DNA of 41,944 bases from a virus: the IMG/VR virus record IMGVR_UViG_3300044613_001317, positions 1-41,944 of that record; one strand, given 5' to 3'. The notes beneath the pieces are model-generated. The model made no database searches and was not told where the DNA came from. It saw nothing but the letters and a program-made list of their open reading frames with translations. The stretch's first letter is position 1. Each line of letters begins with the position of its first letter. Made by a program: the position numbers and the translations under genes. Below, in pieces: positions 35,968 through 41,944 of the stretch.

Positions 35968-36238
35968 GGCTCTTTATCCTATCTGCAATAGCAAAGGCTA
36001 AAGCATATGTTAGATTATATACTTCCACATAAGCGTCAAGCCTTCCTTCTGCTCGTGTGCGGTCCATAGAAAGCATTGCGTCAGAGTAGCCACCCTCACG
36101 CTCTTCCTTTTCAATCTCAAGGTATTCAGTCTCAGCCTCAAGCATTAGGTTCTTAAGTTCTCCGTGTAGGATATCAGTTCCTGATACTCCCATATTAACT
36201 GCTAGTTGTAGTCGTGGGTCTAGTTGTGTGGTTTCCAT
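35960..36238 (-). CDS. Unknown helical protein
   Basis: 92 residues, strongly helical and acidic (LMLEAETEYLEIEKEEREGG), starting METTQLDPRLQLAVNMGVSG. Separated by 2 nt from the upstream gene. Confidence 0.65.
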   Translation of the reverse strand: METTQLDPRLQLAVNMGVSGTDILHGELKNLMLEAETEYLEIEKEEREGGYSDAMLSMDRTRAEGRLDAYVEVYNLTYALAFAIADRIKSRG

Positions 36239-36240
36239 AG

Positions 36241-36447
36241 TTATATTCTACCCTCTAGCACTGACAAGAAATGGCGGGTAGCAATAAGTTCACCTGTATT
36301 ATGCATGTCATCAATCTCTAGGTCACGATACTCATCAGAGTCATAGTCACCCTCAAATGTGTCCATTAGGTTTTGTAGTTTGTCTGCATCCTGCAAAAGG
36401 CTAATCTCATGCAGGCGTATATATTCTTTGAATGTATTTAGGTCCAT
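36241..36447 (-). CDS. Unknown acidic protein
   Basis: 68 residues (MDLNTFKEYIRLHEISLLQD, then FEGDYDSDEYRDLEID). Leaderless start with a 7-nt spacing, so it heads the transcript that includes the downstream genes. Confidence 0.65.
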   Translation of the reverse strand: MDLNTFKEYIRLHEISLLQDADKLQNLMDTFEGDYDSDEYRDLEIDDMHNTGELIATRHFLSVLEGRI

Positions 36448-36448
36448 A

Positions 36449-36682
36449 CTATAAAGTATACGGGTTTGAGTTGATTTTTACAACTTCACGGGGTGTGACC
36501 TTGCTCACATCTGTAATGATCGGAGCATAGGCTTCTTCATAACTAATATAGTTTAGCATCCTACCACAAGGGCATTTCATTTCCACTACCCCCAGGGGGA
36601 AGCCAAAGTCATCCCTAGCGGTAAATTCAACAAGAGCATCACACTCATCAGGATCGCAAACAAATGTATACTTACTCCACAT
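36449..36682 (-). CDS. Small zinc-binding protein
   Basis: 77 residues from ATG 36682 (GGAG about 10 nt upstream; ATG 36691 is too close to that site). FVCDPDECDALVEF and VEMKCPCGRMLNYI provide four cysteines for one zinc. Its end contains the -10 box of the next gene. Confidence 0.65.
   Translation of the reverse strand: MWSKYTFVCDPDECDALVEFTARDDFGFPLGVVEMKCPCGRMLNYISYEEAYAPIITDVSKVTPREVVKINSNPYTL
36455..36460 (-). promoter_or_regulatory. Leaderless -10 box
   Basis: TATACT on the - strand, 7 nt before ATG 36447. Confidence 0.55.
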
Positions 36683-36860
36683 TGTGAACATACTCCTTTG
36701 CCCATTCAGGCGCTTCGCCTTCTACCCAATCTAATTTAACATCAAAGTCTCCACCGCCACCTTCAGGCCAGCCAGTTGTTACTACTAACTCTGTGCCGTC
36801 TTCAAAGAAGATTTGCTCAACAATGGTGCGGTATGTAATTTCACGGGATTGAATGTTCAT
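36672..36860 (-). CDS. Unknown small protein
   Basis: 62 residues, beta-rich and acidic (EQIFFEDGTELVVTTGWPEG). Overlaps neighbours at both ends, including one shared base with 36860-37066. Confidence 0.65.
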   Translation of the reverse strand: MNIQSREITYRTIVEQIFFEDGTELVVTTGWPEGGGGDFDVKLDWVEGEAPEWAKEYVHNVE

Positions 36861-37066
36861 TAGTCCTCTATATATTCTACTGATACTTGGTGGATTACTT
36901 CATCATACTTAACAAGGGTATCAATGTCCTCAACAAAACGAGCAATAAGATAATCAACCTTATCCTCAGTGCTCATATCAGGTGGACCATAGAGTTCAAA
37001 CCCTATATCATTAGACATTGCTTCATCAATATCTACAATCTGTTCAATGGCTATTTTAACTTTCAT
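36860..37066 (-). CDS. Unknown small acidic protein
   Basis: 68 residues (MKVKIAIEQIVDIDEAMSND), alternating strands and helices. The start overlaps the upstream stop as ATGA. Confidence 0.65.
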   Translation of the reverse strand: MKVKIAIEQIVDIDEAMSNDIGFELYGPPDMSTEDKVDYLIARFVEDIDTLVKYDEVIHQVSVEYIED

Positions 37067-37233
37067 TTGCTATTTGCTCCAGCCTCGTATGCAACCTTGT
37101 AAATCTCTACAAGTCTTAGGTATGTTCCTTTGACTGCATCATCCTCATTAGACATAGAGGCCTCAAAGTATACGATTTGGTCTGCTTGGTCTTGCAGTTC
37201 TTCTTTATGCTCTTTCGATATCTTGATTTTCAT
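37063..37233 (-). CDS. Unknown small helical protein
   Basis: 56 residues, MKIKISKEHKEELQDQADQI then EDDAVKGTYLRLVEIYKVAY. AAAGGA upstream; a TATAAT box on the - strand (37261-37266) gives a leader of about 25 nt. Confidence 0.6.
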   Translation of the reverse strand: MKIKISKEHKEELQDQADQIVYFEASMSNEDDAVKGTYLRLVEIYKVAYEAGANSK

Positions 37234-37285
37234 TTGGGTCCTTTGTTTGGGTTATATATTAATTATAGCGGAGACCACTGACAAA

Positions 37286-37447
37286 TTAGAAATATCCTTC
37301 TGCCATTAGTCCTTCAAGGAAGTCTTTGGTTTTCCACAGGGTATTGTGTAGCCAAGGATCTTGATCAGGATTAACATTAATCATAAGTGATTGAACACCC
37401 AAGATCATATCTAGTGCATCTACTTCTTCATATCCCACTAGTGGCAT
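37286..37447 (-). CDS. Unknown small protein
   Basis: 53 residues, MPLVGYEEVDALDMILGVQS then DPWLHNTLWKTKDFLEGL. Shares TAATG with the upstream gene. Confidence 0.6.
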   Translation of the reverse strand: MPLVGYEEVDALDMILGVQSLMINVNPDQDPWLHNTLWKTKDFLEGLMAEGYF

Positions 37448-37599
37448 TATCCTACCTCTATCCCAGCATACTTAGCCATAGTATTAAGAGTGATGTGGAT
37501 GTGACAGTCACAATCCTCTCCCCCCATATTTTCATCAAACTCTAGGTGAGAGAAATTGTCCTCATAAATCTCATTGATTAGTTCGTCTATGGTGTTCAT
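37447..37599 (-). CDS. Unknown small acidic protein with Cys/His motif
   Basis: 50 residues; GGEDCDCHIHITLNT has C-x-C-H-x-H, a possible metal site. Coupled to both neighbours. Confidence 0.6.
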   Translation of the reverse strand: MNTIDELINEIYEDNFSHLEFDENMGGEDCDCHIHITLNTMAKYAGIEVG

Positions 37600-37838
37600 T
37601 TTGTGTGCCACTCCCCTAGTTCAGGTAGGAATACATTTTCTTCTATATCCCATTGGGCATCGTCCCAACTAAGTTCATCAGACATTACCTTGGCAATCTC
37701 GTCTATGAAGGTTTGCATAACGGCTTCTGCGTGGTGTCTATTCTTAGCCTTGATATTTGTAATAGAGATAGCAAGATCACAAGAATAGTAATCTGCATAC
37801 ATTGTTGGGTCTTCCATTGTTTCTGTTTCTAGGGTCAT
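37596..37838 (-). CDS. Unknown small protein
   Basis: 80 residues, with SCDLAISITNIKAKNRHHAE, a ferredoxin-like strand-helix pattern, and an acidic C-terminal half. Overlaps both neighbours by 4 nt. Confidence 0.65.
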   Translation of the reverse strand: MTLETETMEDPTMYADYYSCDLAISITNIKAKNRHHAEAVMQTFIDEIAKVMSDELSWDDAQWDIEENVFLPELGEWHTK

Positions 37839-38053
37839 ACATATTCCTTTTCGTAGGCTTGGTGTGAGGTTACTACTAATTCTAGCATTTCGGCAGGGTA
37901 TCTGTCAAGCACCCAATTAAGGGCCTCTCCAGCAGTCTTAAAGTCAGAGGCGGTAGTGCTCTCCCCATAACCTTGAATGGTTGCTTCCCAGCAGTCAATA
38001 CCACCAGGTGAGACGGAGTAGTTCATTTCATATATTGCCACTTGTTTGGTCAT
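37835..38053 (-). CDS. Unknown small protein
   Basis: 72 residues, MTKQVAIYEMNYSVSPGGID then TAGEALNWVLDRYPAEMLEL. Leaderless start; head of the array 37286-38053. Confidence 0.65.
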   Translation of the reverse strand: MTKQVAIYEMNYSVSPGGIDCWEATIQGYGESTTASDFKTAGEALNWVLDRYPAEMLELVVTSHQAYEKEYV

Positions 38054-38059
38054 ATATTA

Positions 38060-38088
38060 ATTATCGCATAATCTAGGGAAAATGTCAA
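38060..38088 (-). promoter_or_regulatory. Full promoter with leaderless -10 box
   Basis: On the - strand TTGACA (38083-38088) and GATAAT (38060-38065) are 17 nt apart; the -10 ends 6 nt before ATG 38053. Confidence 0.65.
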
Positions 38089-38093
38089 CTCTA

Positions 38094-38168
38094 TCGTAAA
38101 GATTTTTTGGTTTGACATTTTGGGGGATCTTTTATAGTCTTCGTAAAGATTTTTTAATTTGACATTTT
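38094..38168. repeat. Direct repeat in the intergenic region 38054-38236
   Basis: TCGTAAAGATTTTTT at 38094 and again at 38141, each followed two bases later by TTTGACATTTT. The repeat length is about 28 bp with a period of 47 bp. The rest of this 183-nt gap holds a CACGTG site (38194 region) and an ATGCA/TGCAT hairpin near 38208, no gene. Confidence 0.7.
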
Positions 38169-38236
38169 TATGTCCGATTTGTCTGGTTTGGGGCACGTGC
38201 AATTTTTATGCATTGCAGTGCATATTTATTTACTTG

Positions 38237-38310
38237 CGATCCGTACGGGACTTGAACCCGTGACCTCTACCGTGACAGGGTAGCGAACTAACCAACTATT
38301 CTAACGGACC
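38237..38310 (-). tRNA. tRNA-Asp (GTC)
   Basis: Acceptor GGTCCGT/ACGGATC, anticodon stem CTACC/GGTAG with loop CTGTCAC (anticodon GTC), T stem with TTCAAGT. Discriminator G, CCA not encoded. Confidence 0.93.
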
Positions 38311-38316
38311 TAATGG

Positions 38317-38369
38317 TGAGCAGTTTTAATTCTTGCTCAGGAATTTTTTTGTTATGCTAAAGACATAAC
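38317..38369 (-). terminator. Two-hairpin 3' element, copy A
   Basis: GTTATG/CATAAC (38351-38369) overlaps the end of the DUF932 gene, and TGAGCA/TGCTCA (38317-38339) follows. On the + strand it reads CTTGCTCAGG at the second arm, shared with copies B and C. It sits between the DUF932 gene and tRNA-Asp. Confidence 0.55.
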
Positions 38370-39374
38370 ATTCTGAACTACTTTTAGCAAACGATTTTTT
38401 TCTGCGTTGATAGCAGGGTCAAATCCTGATGCTGATGCGAGAATGGATTCGTTATTGCCACCACGAGCAGAACGATACCAGTCAAGTCGCTCAGTTAGCG
38501 CATTGAACGCACCCCAAGCATTACCAGCAATCATACCATTAAATTCACCAGTGTAAATATCGTTAATCATATCTACCTTGTTTTCCCATTTCTTGCTTGA
38601 ACCCTTAGCATCTTTTTCAGGCTTTGGGTAAGCAGCAAGAATGATTTTGTTAAAGTCAATGGCGCTAACTTCTTTTTCAATCATAGCCTTAGCCATAATA
38701 TCAAATTCGTCCATATAAGCATTAGCAAGACCAAGAGTTTCACGAGCAATCTGAACTTTGCCGTTAGCGGTCTGAGTGTGGCGAATCTTGAAAGATTGCT
38801 TGATGCCCTTATTCTTCTTACGACCTACGCCACCAAGCGCAAGGTTAAGAGTGTTAGCGCATACGACACGAACTGGCGTGATGCTTGCTTGAATAGCGAT
38901 TGAACCATCGTGTGATGTGTTGATGAGCAAATAAGTTTTTACCTTATCTGATACACCATTAGGGTCAAGAATTGTTTCACGCTCTAGTGCTAAAGCACCG
39001 AACACGACACGACCACCCTTGATTGAACCAGCGGTTTCCCAACGACCACCGCCGTCTAGGATATTATCACCGAATGAAAACAAATCTTCATTTTGTAGTG
39101 GGTGATAACGCTCACCAACAATTCCAAGAACATCTGTCTGAGAGTTATCTGTTGGGTTAGTGCGTAGGACATACTGATATGCCTTATCGCTTGTGAGATG
39201 TGTAGGGGTTTCCAAATCTTCTAGGCGAACATTCCACCCATTTAGATTTGCTGCTTGTAGCATTTCTGCCGTTGTTTTTTCTTCTGTAAAGACTGTTCCC
39301 AATCCGTGCCAAGCAGGTTCTCTGAATGATGCGAATGAGGTTTTGCCATTTTGCGTTTCTAAGTCGTGAGCCAC
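38352..39374 (-). CDS. DUF932/TIGR03299-type phage-plasmid protein
   Basis: 340 residues, GTG start with AGAAGGAAA upstream. Hallmarks are PAWHGLGTVF near the N-terminus, VGERYHPLQNEDLFSFGDNI, then TSHDGSIAIQASITPVRVVC and ANTLNLAL. The family is widespread on phages and plasmids with no established activity. The C-terminal half includes LDWYRSARGGNNESILASAS. Among the longest genes of the right block, ahead of tRNA-Asp in the same direction. Confidence 0.88.
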   Translation of the reverse strand: MAHDLETQNGKTSFASFREPAWHGLGTVFTEEKTTAEMLQAANLNGWNVRLEDLETPTHLTSDKAYQYVLRTNPTDNSQTDVLGIVGERYHPLQNEDLFSFGDNILDGGGRWETAGSIKGGRVVFGALALERETILDPNGVSDKVKTYLLINTSHDGSIAIQASITPVRVVCANTLNLALGGVGRKKNKGIKQSFKIRHTQTANGKVQIARETLGLANAYMDEFDIMAKAMIEKEVSAIDFNKIILAAYPKPEKDAKGSSKKWENKVDMINDIYTGEFNGMIAGNAWGAFNALTERLDWYRSARGGNNESILASASGFDPAINAEKNRLLKVVQNVMSLA

Positions 39375-39506
39375 GATTTCCTTCTTTCTGTTGTTGATAA
39401 TCTAATCATACACCCACCCACCGACAAAAGTCAAATCGTATAAGTAATCAGGGGACAAATGGGGCATTTCGTAACTGTGTCGTAATTCACAATGTGATCT
39501 TCGCCA

Positions 39507-39526
39507 TGTGGATAACCTGTGGATAA
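39507..39526. other. Second tandem pair of DnaA-box-like sites
   Basis: TGTGGATAA at 39507-39515 and 39518-39526, that is two TTATCCACA sites on the - strand with the same 11-bp spacing as the pair at 33510. The surrounding gap 39375-39599 holds no gene. Confidence 0.6.
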
Positions 39527-39545
39527 ACCCCACGTGCAAAATTTT

Positions 39546-39603
39546 ATAAAAAAGAGAGCAGTTTTAAAACTTGCTCAGGTTTTTATTAGTAGCCCCCTAC
39601 TAA
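39546..39603 (-). terminator. Two-hairpin 3' element, copy B, with T run
   Basis: TTAGTAG/CTACTAA (39586-39603, CCCC loop on the + strand) overlaps the end of the gene at 39600. The second hairpin GAGCA...TGCTC (39556-39576) with inner GTTTT/AAAAC is followed on the - strand by TCTTTTTT, a good rho-independent terminator. Confidence 0.75.
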
Positions 39604-40031
39604 ATATCTATTCTATCAATTGAGGATGATAGATAAGAAATGTTGTCTGAGTTATAATCGACGGTATCGAAATCAATATCGTGAATTGCATTCTGTGCAT
39701 CCTCTTCAGTGCGAGCATTAACAGTAACAGAATACATAACTGTAACTTCAACTTCGAATTCTTTTGTTAATTCAAAGCCCATAATTTCTGCAATTGATTC
39801 TGCTTGAGACTCAGAGATATCTTCACTCTCTAATTCACTAAGGGTCCACTCTTGCATTGATTCAACCATACGGTTGCGTTCTGCAGAGTCTGCATATGAG
39901 CGCTGAGTTACTTTTTGAATGTGCTCCTCTAATTGAGTTACACGCAATGTTGCCTTGGCTAAAGAATCACGAAGAAACTCTTCTGTTGCATTGACTGTGC
40001 TTGCTAGTGTTGATATATCTTGCTGGTCCAT
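39600..40031 (-). CDS. Unknown coiled-coil protein
   Basis: 143 residues: a coiled-coil N-terminal half (LRDSLAKATLRVTQLEEHIQ) and a beta-rich C-terminal half (EFEVEVTVMYSVTVNARTEE). Leader of about 40 nt from a TATAAT box, with a sequence shared with 40095-40592 (AACAGAAAGA then CCCCCA before the ATG). Confidence 0.7.
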   Translation of the reverse strand: MDQQDISTLASTVNATEEFLRDSLAKATLRVTQLEEHIQKVTQRSYADSAERNRMVESMQEWTLSELESEDISESQAESIAEIMGFELTKEFEVEVTVMYSVTVNARTEEDAQNAIHDIDFDTVDYNSDNISYLSSSIDRIDI

Positions 40032-40094
40032 TGGGGGCCTCTTTCTGTTTGTTGGTTTATATTAATTATACTGTAAGGCACTGACAATTGTCAA

Positions 40095-40592
40095 CTACCA
40101 AGATGAGCAATAAGAAAATGAAAGTCGATCAATTTCTGGTAGCGCAAATATACGCTCTAATTGATTAATAGTATTAGTAAGGTCCTTCCAATACCATTCA
40201 TCAATATCTGTGCTCCCAAAGAAAAATCCTTCTTGTGGTGGGAACAGGCTAGGGTCTTTTGTTTCTAATGCGTGTTTACATAAAGCAAGCAACTCTATTA
40301 GTTTATCTTGTGAAACATAGTAACTACCACAGTCATCAATACCGTTCTGAATATTCTTTACGAACCAAGCGTGTATCTGATTAGCCTTGCGCCAATAAGC
40401 ACAAGTAACTTCTACGCTTGCTCCATAGATATCTGTAGCGACATCTGTTAGTTGAGTTATTTCCATTAAGTCATTGAACTTAGGGTATACGGCTTCGGGT
40501 GAGTCATAAGATAGTTCATCATTTGACTGTAGTGCTTTCCAGTTAATTTTTTCTAAATGCTTTTTAGCACTAAGATACATATCTAGTCCCAT
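40095..40592 (-). CDS. Conserved phage protein of the MGLDMYL type
   Basis: 165 residues starting MGLDMYLSAKKHLEKINW, with VTCAYWRKANQIHAWFVKNI, GIDDCGSYYVSQDKLIELLA and PPQEGFFFGSTDIDEWY. This layout recurs in many phages and mobile elements; function unknown. Ribosome site AAGGAAG. Confidence 0.8.
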   Translation of the reverse strand: MGLDMYLSAKKHLEKINWKALQSNDELSYDSPEAVYPKFNDLMEITQLTDVATDIYGASVEVTCAYWRKANQIHAWFVKNIQNGIDDCGSYYVSQDKLIELLALCKHALETKDPSLFPPQEGFFFGSTDIDEWYWKDLTNTINQLERIFALPEIDRLSFSYCSSW

Positions 40593-40654
40593 TGGGGGCT
40601 TCCTTCTTTCTGTTTGTTTCTTTTAATTATACTATAGGGGTCTGACAAATTGGG

Positions 40655-40770
40655 TGATAGGGGTAGGCACGGCCGTTAGTCTGGAACCCACCCCTATCAG
40701 ATCCCCAGGGGACGCTTGCTATAAATAGCGTGGAACGCAGGGGATAATGAGTGGGGCTTTTACACCCCAC
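40655..40770 (-). ncRNA. Three consecutive stem-loops, candidate RNA or leader
   Basis: TGATAGGGGT/ACCCCTATCA (40655-40664 with 40690-40699, perfect 10 bp), ATCCCC/GGGGAT (40701-40706 with 40740-40745, with an inner GCTAT/ATAGC), and GTGGGG/CCCCAC (40751-40756 with 40765-40770). The third may terminate the gene at 40783. The other two lie upstream of the next promoter on the - strand. No reading frame is evident; strand is inferred from neighbouring genes. Confidence 0.5.
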
Positions 40771-40782
40771 CCAATTATCTAA

Positions 40783-41205
40783 TTAGAGATAACGAGCAAC
40801 CGCATTGTATGTGGAAGTATTTACAACTTCCTCATCTGTCATCTTTAAGATGCGAATTGCGTTTGTGATTTCCTCTTTCATTTCCTTATAGGTATGAGTG
40901 TGAATAACCTCAAAATCCTTTTCAGGTTCAGTAGGGAACTCTCCCTCTTTTACTACAATGTCAAAATCAACATTGAGGTTGTTGTTCCAAGAACGATAGT
41001 TAGTGCGTAGGTTTTCAGCCTTTGAGAAGTTGGCAATAGCCCACTCACCAATTTGCTTTTTCCAAGCCTCATAAGCAACTGTGTGCTTGCGTTCGTTTTC
41101 TCCTTGTGTTGCGTAGTCCATCTCTAGTTTTGCTAGTGATGCCTCTAGTCCTGCGATTACTCGCTGAGTAGGGATTTTTACTGAGATTGCTTTTCCTCTA
41201 GCCAT
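40783..41205 (-). CDS. Unknown helical protein
   Basis: 140 residues, basic N-terminus (ARGKAISVKIPTQRVIAGLE), mostly helical and charged (GENERKHTVAYEAWKKQIGE). AAAAGAGAAA before the ATG as a weak ribosome site. No family recognised. Confidence 0.75.
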   Translation of the reverse strand: MARGKAISVKIPTQRVIAGLEASLAKLEMDYATQGENERKHTVAYEAWKKQIGEWAIANFSKAENLRTNYRSWNNNLNVDFDIVVKEGEFPTEPEKDFEVIHTHTYKEMKEEITNAIRILKMTDEEVVNTSTYNAVARYL

Positions 41206-41248
41206 TTGTTTTCTCTTTTCTTTTGTGGGGTATTAGTTGGGGGTGTGT

Positions 41249-41296
41249 GAGCCTTTTTGTATCTTGCTCAGGATAGTTTTTAGCGTTATTGCTAAA
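41249..41296 (-). terminator. Two-hairpin 3' element, copy C
   Basis: TTTAGC/GCTAAA (41279-41296) directly follows the stop of the gene at 41298, then GAGC/GCTC (41249-41269). The + strand CTTGCTCAGG matches copies A and B. Confidence 0.5.
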
Positions 41297-41297
41297 C

Positions 41298-41462
41298 TTA
41301 CTTTGCCGTCCAAGTTGTATAACGGGTTGCGCCATTTACATCTAACTTTACACGAACATTTCCATTAGCCTGTGGTGTAATTTCTGTAATTACTCCGCTG
41401 ACCTTTGACTTCTGTGTTGTGAAAGTGTCGCCGACCTTGTATGTTGCTGTTGCTACTGCCAT
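41298..41462 (-). CDS. Small beta-rich protein, paralog 1
   Basis: 54 residues, beginning AVATATYKVGDTFTTQKSKV and ending RYTTWTAK. Similar along its length to the product of 41568-41738 (Y-x-V/I-GD-x-FTT-x-K-x-x-V-S/T-G-x-I). Looks like a small SH3-type barrel. Confidence 0.65.
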   Translation of the reverse strand: MAVATATYKVGDTFTTQKSKVSGVITEITPQANGNVRVKLDVNGATRYTTWTAK

Positions 41463-41525
41463 TTTTTTCTCTTTTCTGTTTAGGGGTTGTTATTTGGTTA
41501 TACCTAAGTATAACATTTTGCGGAT

Positions 41526-41567
41526 AAAAATGTCAAATCTAAACCTGACATTTCTCACATTGTGAGA
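41526..41567 (-). terminator. Double hairpin with T run
   Basis: On the - strand TCTCAC/GTGAGA at the gene end is followed by AAATGTCA/TGACATTT (41528-41535 with 41546-41553) and TTTTT. A strong terminator for the gene at 41568. Confidence 0.75.
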
Positions 41568-41738
41568 TTACTTAGAGGTCTTGACCATAGCAAGGCGTTG
41601 TGCGCCATTTGCCAAAATCAGACTAACTCTGGTAACCTTATTAGACATTGGTGTAAAACCTGCGATACGACCTGTAACGCCTGTCTTGCTGGTTGTGAAT
41701 AAATCACCAATTTGGTAAGTGTATCCGTGAAGTGTCAT
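41568..41738 (-). CDS. Small beta-rich protein, paralog 2
   Basis: 56 residues from ATG 41738 (AAAGG upstream; the longer open frame includes the promoter and is rejected). Begins TLHGYTYQIGDLFTTSKTGV and ends RLAMVKTSK. Confidence 0.65.
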   Translation of the reverse strand: MTLHGYTYQIGDLFTTSKTGVTGRIAGFTPMSNKVTRVSLILANGAQRLAMVKTSK

Positions 41739-41862
41739 TTGGGTCTTGCCTTTCGTTGTGGGGGTTAATTGCTTATAGTATAATTTTAGCAAAAAAATGT
41801 CAGAAATACAAATCCTGGGGGGGGTTCTGGGGTGTGTTCTTAAACACATCTTAAAGGCGTGT

Positions 41863-41888
41863 CGCAACTTGACAAATCAAGTTTTGCG
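41863..41888. other. Hairpin at the right edge; 41739-41944 otherwise gene-free
   Basis: CGCAACTTGA and TCAAGT-TT-TGCG pair with a two-base bulge around a CAAA loop. A G run (41818-41824) precedes it. The remaining sequence holds a TATACT box on the - strand near 41775 for the gene at 41738 and no gene that I can support. Confidence 0.45.
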
Positions 41889-41944
41889 GACGTGGATCCC
41901 ATGCAATTTTTATTGGTAAAAAAATAAAAGTACTATGCACCAAA

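Noticed and set aside
38186-38236. CACGTG and ATGCA/TGCAT hairpin as a terminator for tRNA-Asp
   Set aside because: The stem is short and no T run follows on the - strand; left as a note in the repeat entry.
41568-41867. Extended 99-codon form of the last - strand gene
   Set aside because: The extra N-terminal part covers the -10 box, the leader and the ribosome site of ATG 41738.
1-41944. CRISPR array or attachment site/integrase
   Set aside because: No regularly spaced repeats of CRISPR length, no integrase or excisionase that I could support; the only spaced repeats are the short motifs reported.

Overview
The window is a piece of a double-stranded DNA phage genome whose host is very probably a low-GC, planktonic-type actinobacterium. 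The phage call rests on a terminase small/large subunit pair, a CHAP endolysin and small holin-like membrane proteins. The actinobacterial call rests on a WhiB-family regulator (20725-21006), a DUF7455-type zinc protein (17695-17949) and a promoter style in which a TANNNT -10 box sits 6-7 nt before the start codon. Host genus is inference. No portal, capsid, tail, polymerase or integrase gene is visible, so the window is only part of a larger genome.

Layout. From 1 to 24538 almost everything is on the + strand. First come nucleic-acid genes (Cas4-like nuclease, RuvC-like resolvase) and the terminase pair. A group encoding exported proteins follows: an Ala/Thr-rich secreted protein, a PA14 protein with a Pro-Glu-Thr repeat tract, a subtilase, and a cytoplasmic HslV/proteasome-like protein. 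Then come tRNA-Asn and a decoration cassette at 11586-16539 (DUF6065-like protein, two 2-oxoglutarate oxygenases, a GlcNAc-type glycosyltransferase, a carbamoyltransferase). The block ends with the endolysin, an APS-kinase/nucleotidyltransferase fusion, a staphylococcal-type nuclease, WhiB, two more oxygenases, Hsp20 flanked by two candidate structured RNAs, and an HNH protein. From 24541 to the right end nearly everything is on the - strand: a TipAS-like protein, three tRNAs, many tiny zinc proteins, a HAD phosphatase, an SGNH hydrolase, two sulfotransferases, a luciferase-like/2OG-oxygenase fusion and another 2OG oxygenase. A probable replication origin lies near 33.5 kb, followed by a long run of small overlapping genes of unknown function, tRNA-Asp, a DUF932-type protein and further small genes.

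How the parts may work together. Six 2OG-Fe(II) oxygenase domains, a glycosyltransferase of the type that modifies hydroxyproline, three sulfotransferases, an enzyme that could supply the sulfate donor PAPS, a carbamoyltransferase and an SGNH hydrolase occur together with exported proteins, one of which carries about 100 residues of Pro/Glu/Thr repeat. I infer a phage-encoded system that decorates proteins or surface polymers by hydroxylation, glycosylation, sulfation and perhaps carbamoylation. The enzymes are visible in the sequence; the substrate is not.

Regulation is unusually readable. Twenty genes have a -10 hexamer exactly 6 nt (18 cases) or 7 nt (2 cases) before the start codon, so their mRNAs should be leaderless. 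Other genes have classical ribosome binding sites, and a few of these are placed inside hairpins. Many genes overlap by ATGA, GTGA or TAATG, which indicates translational coupling.
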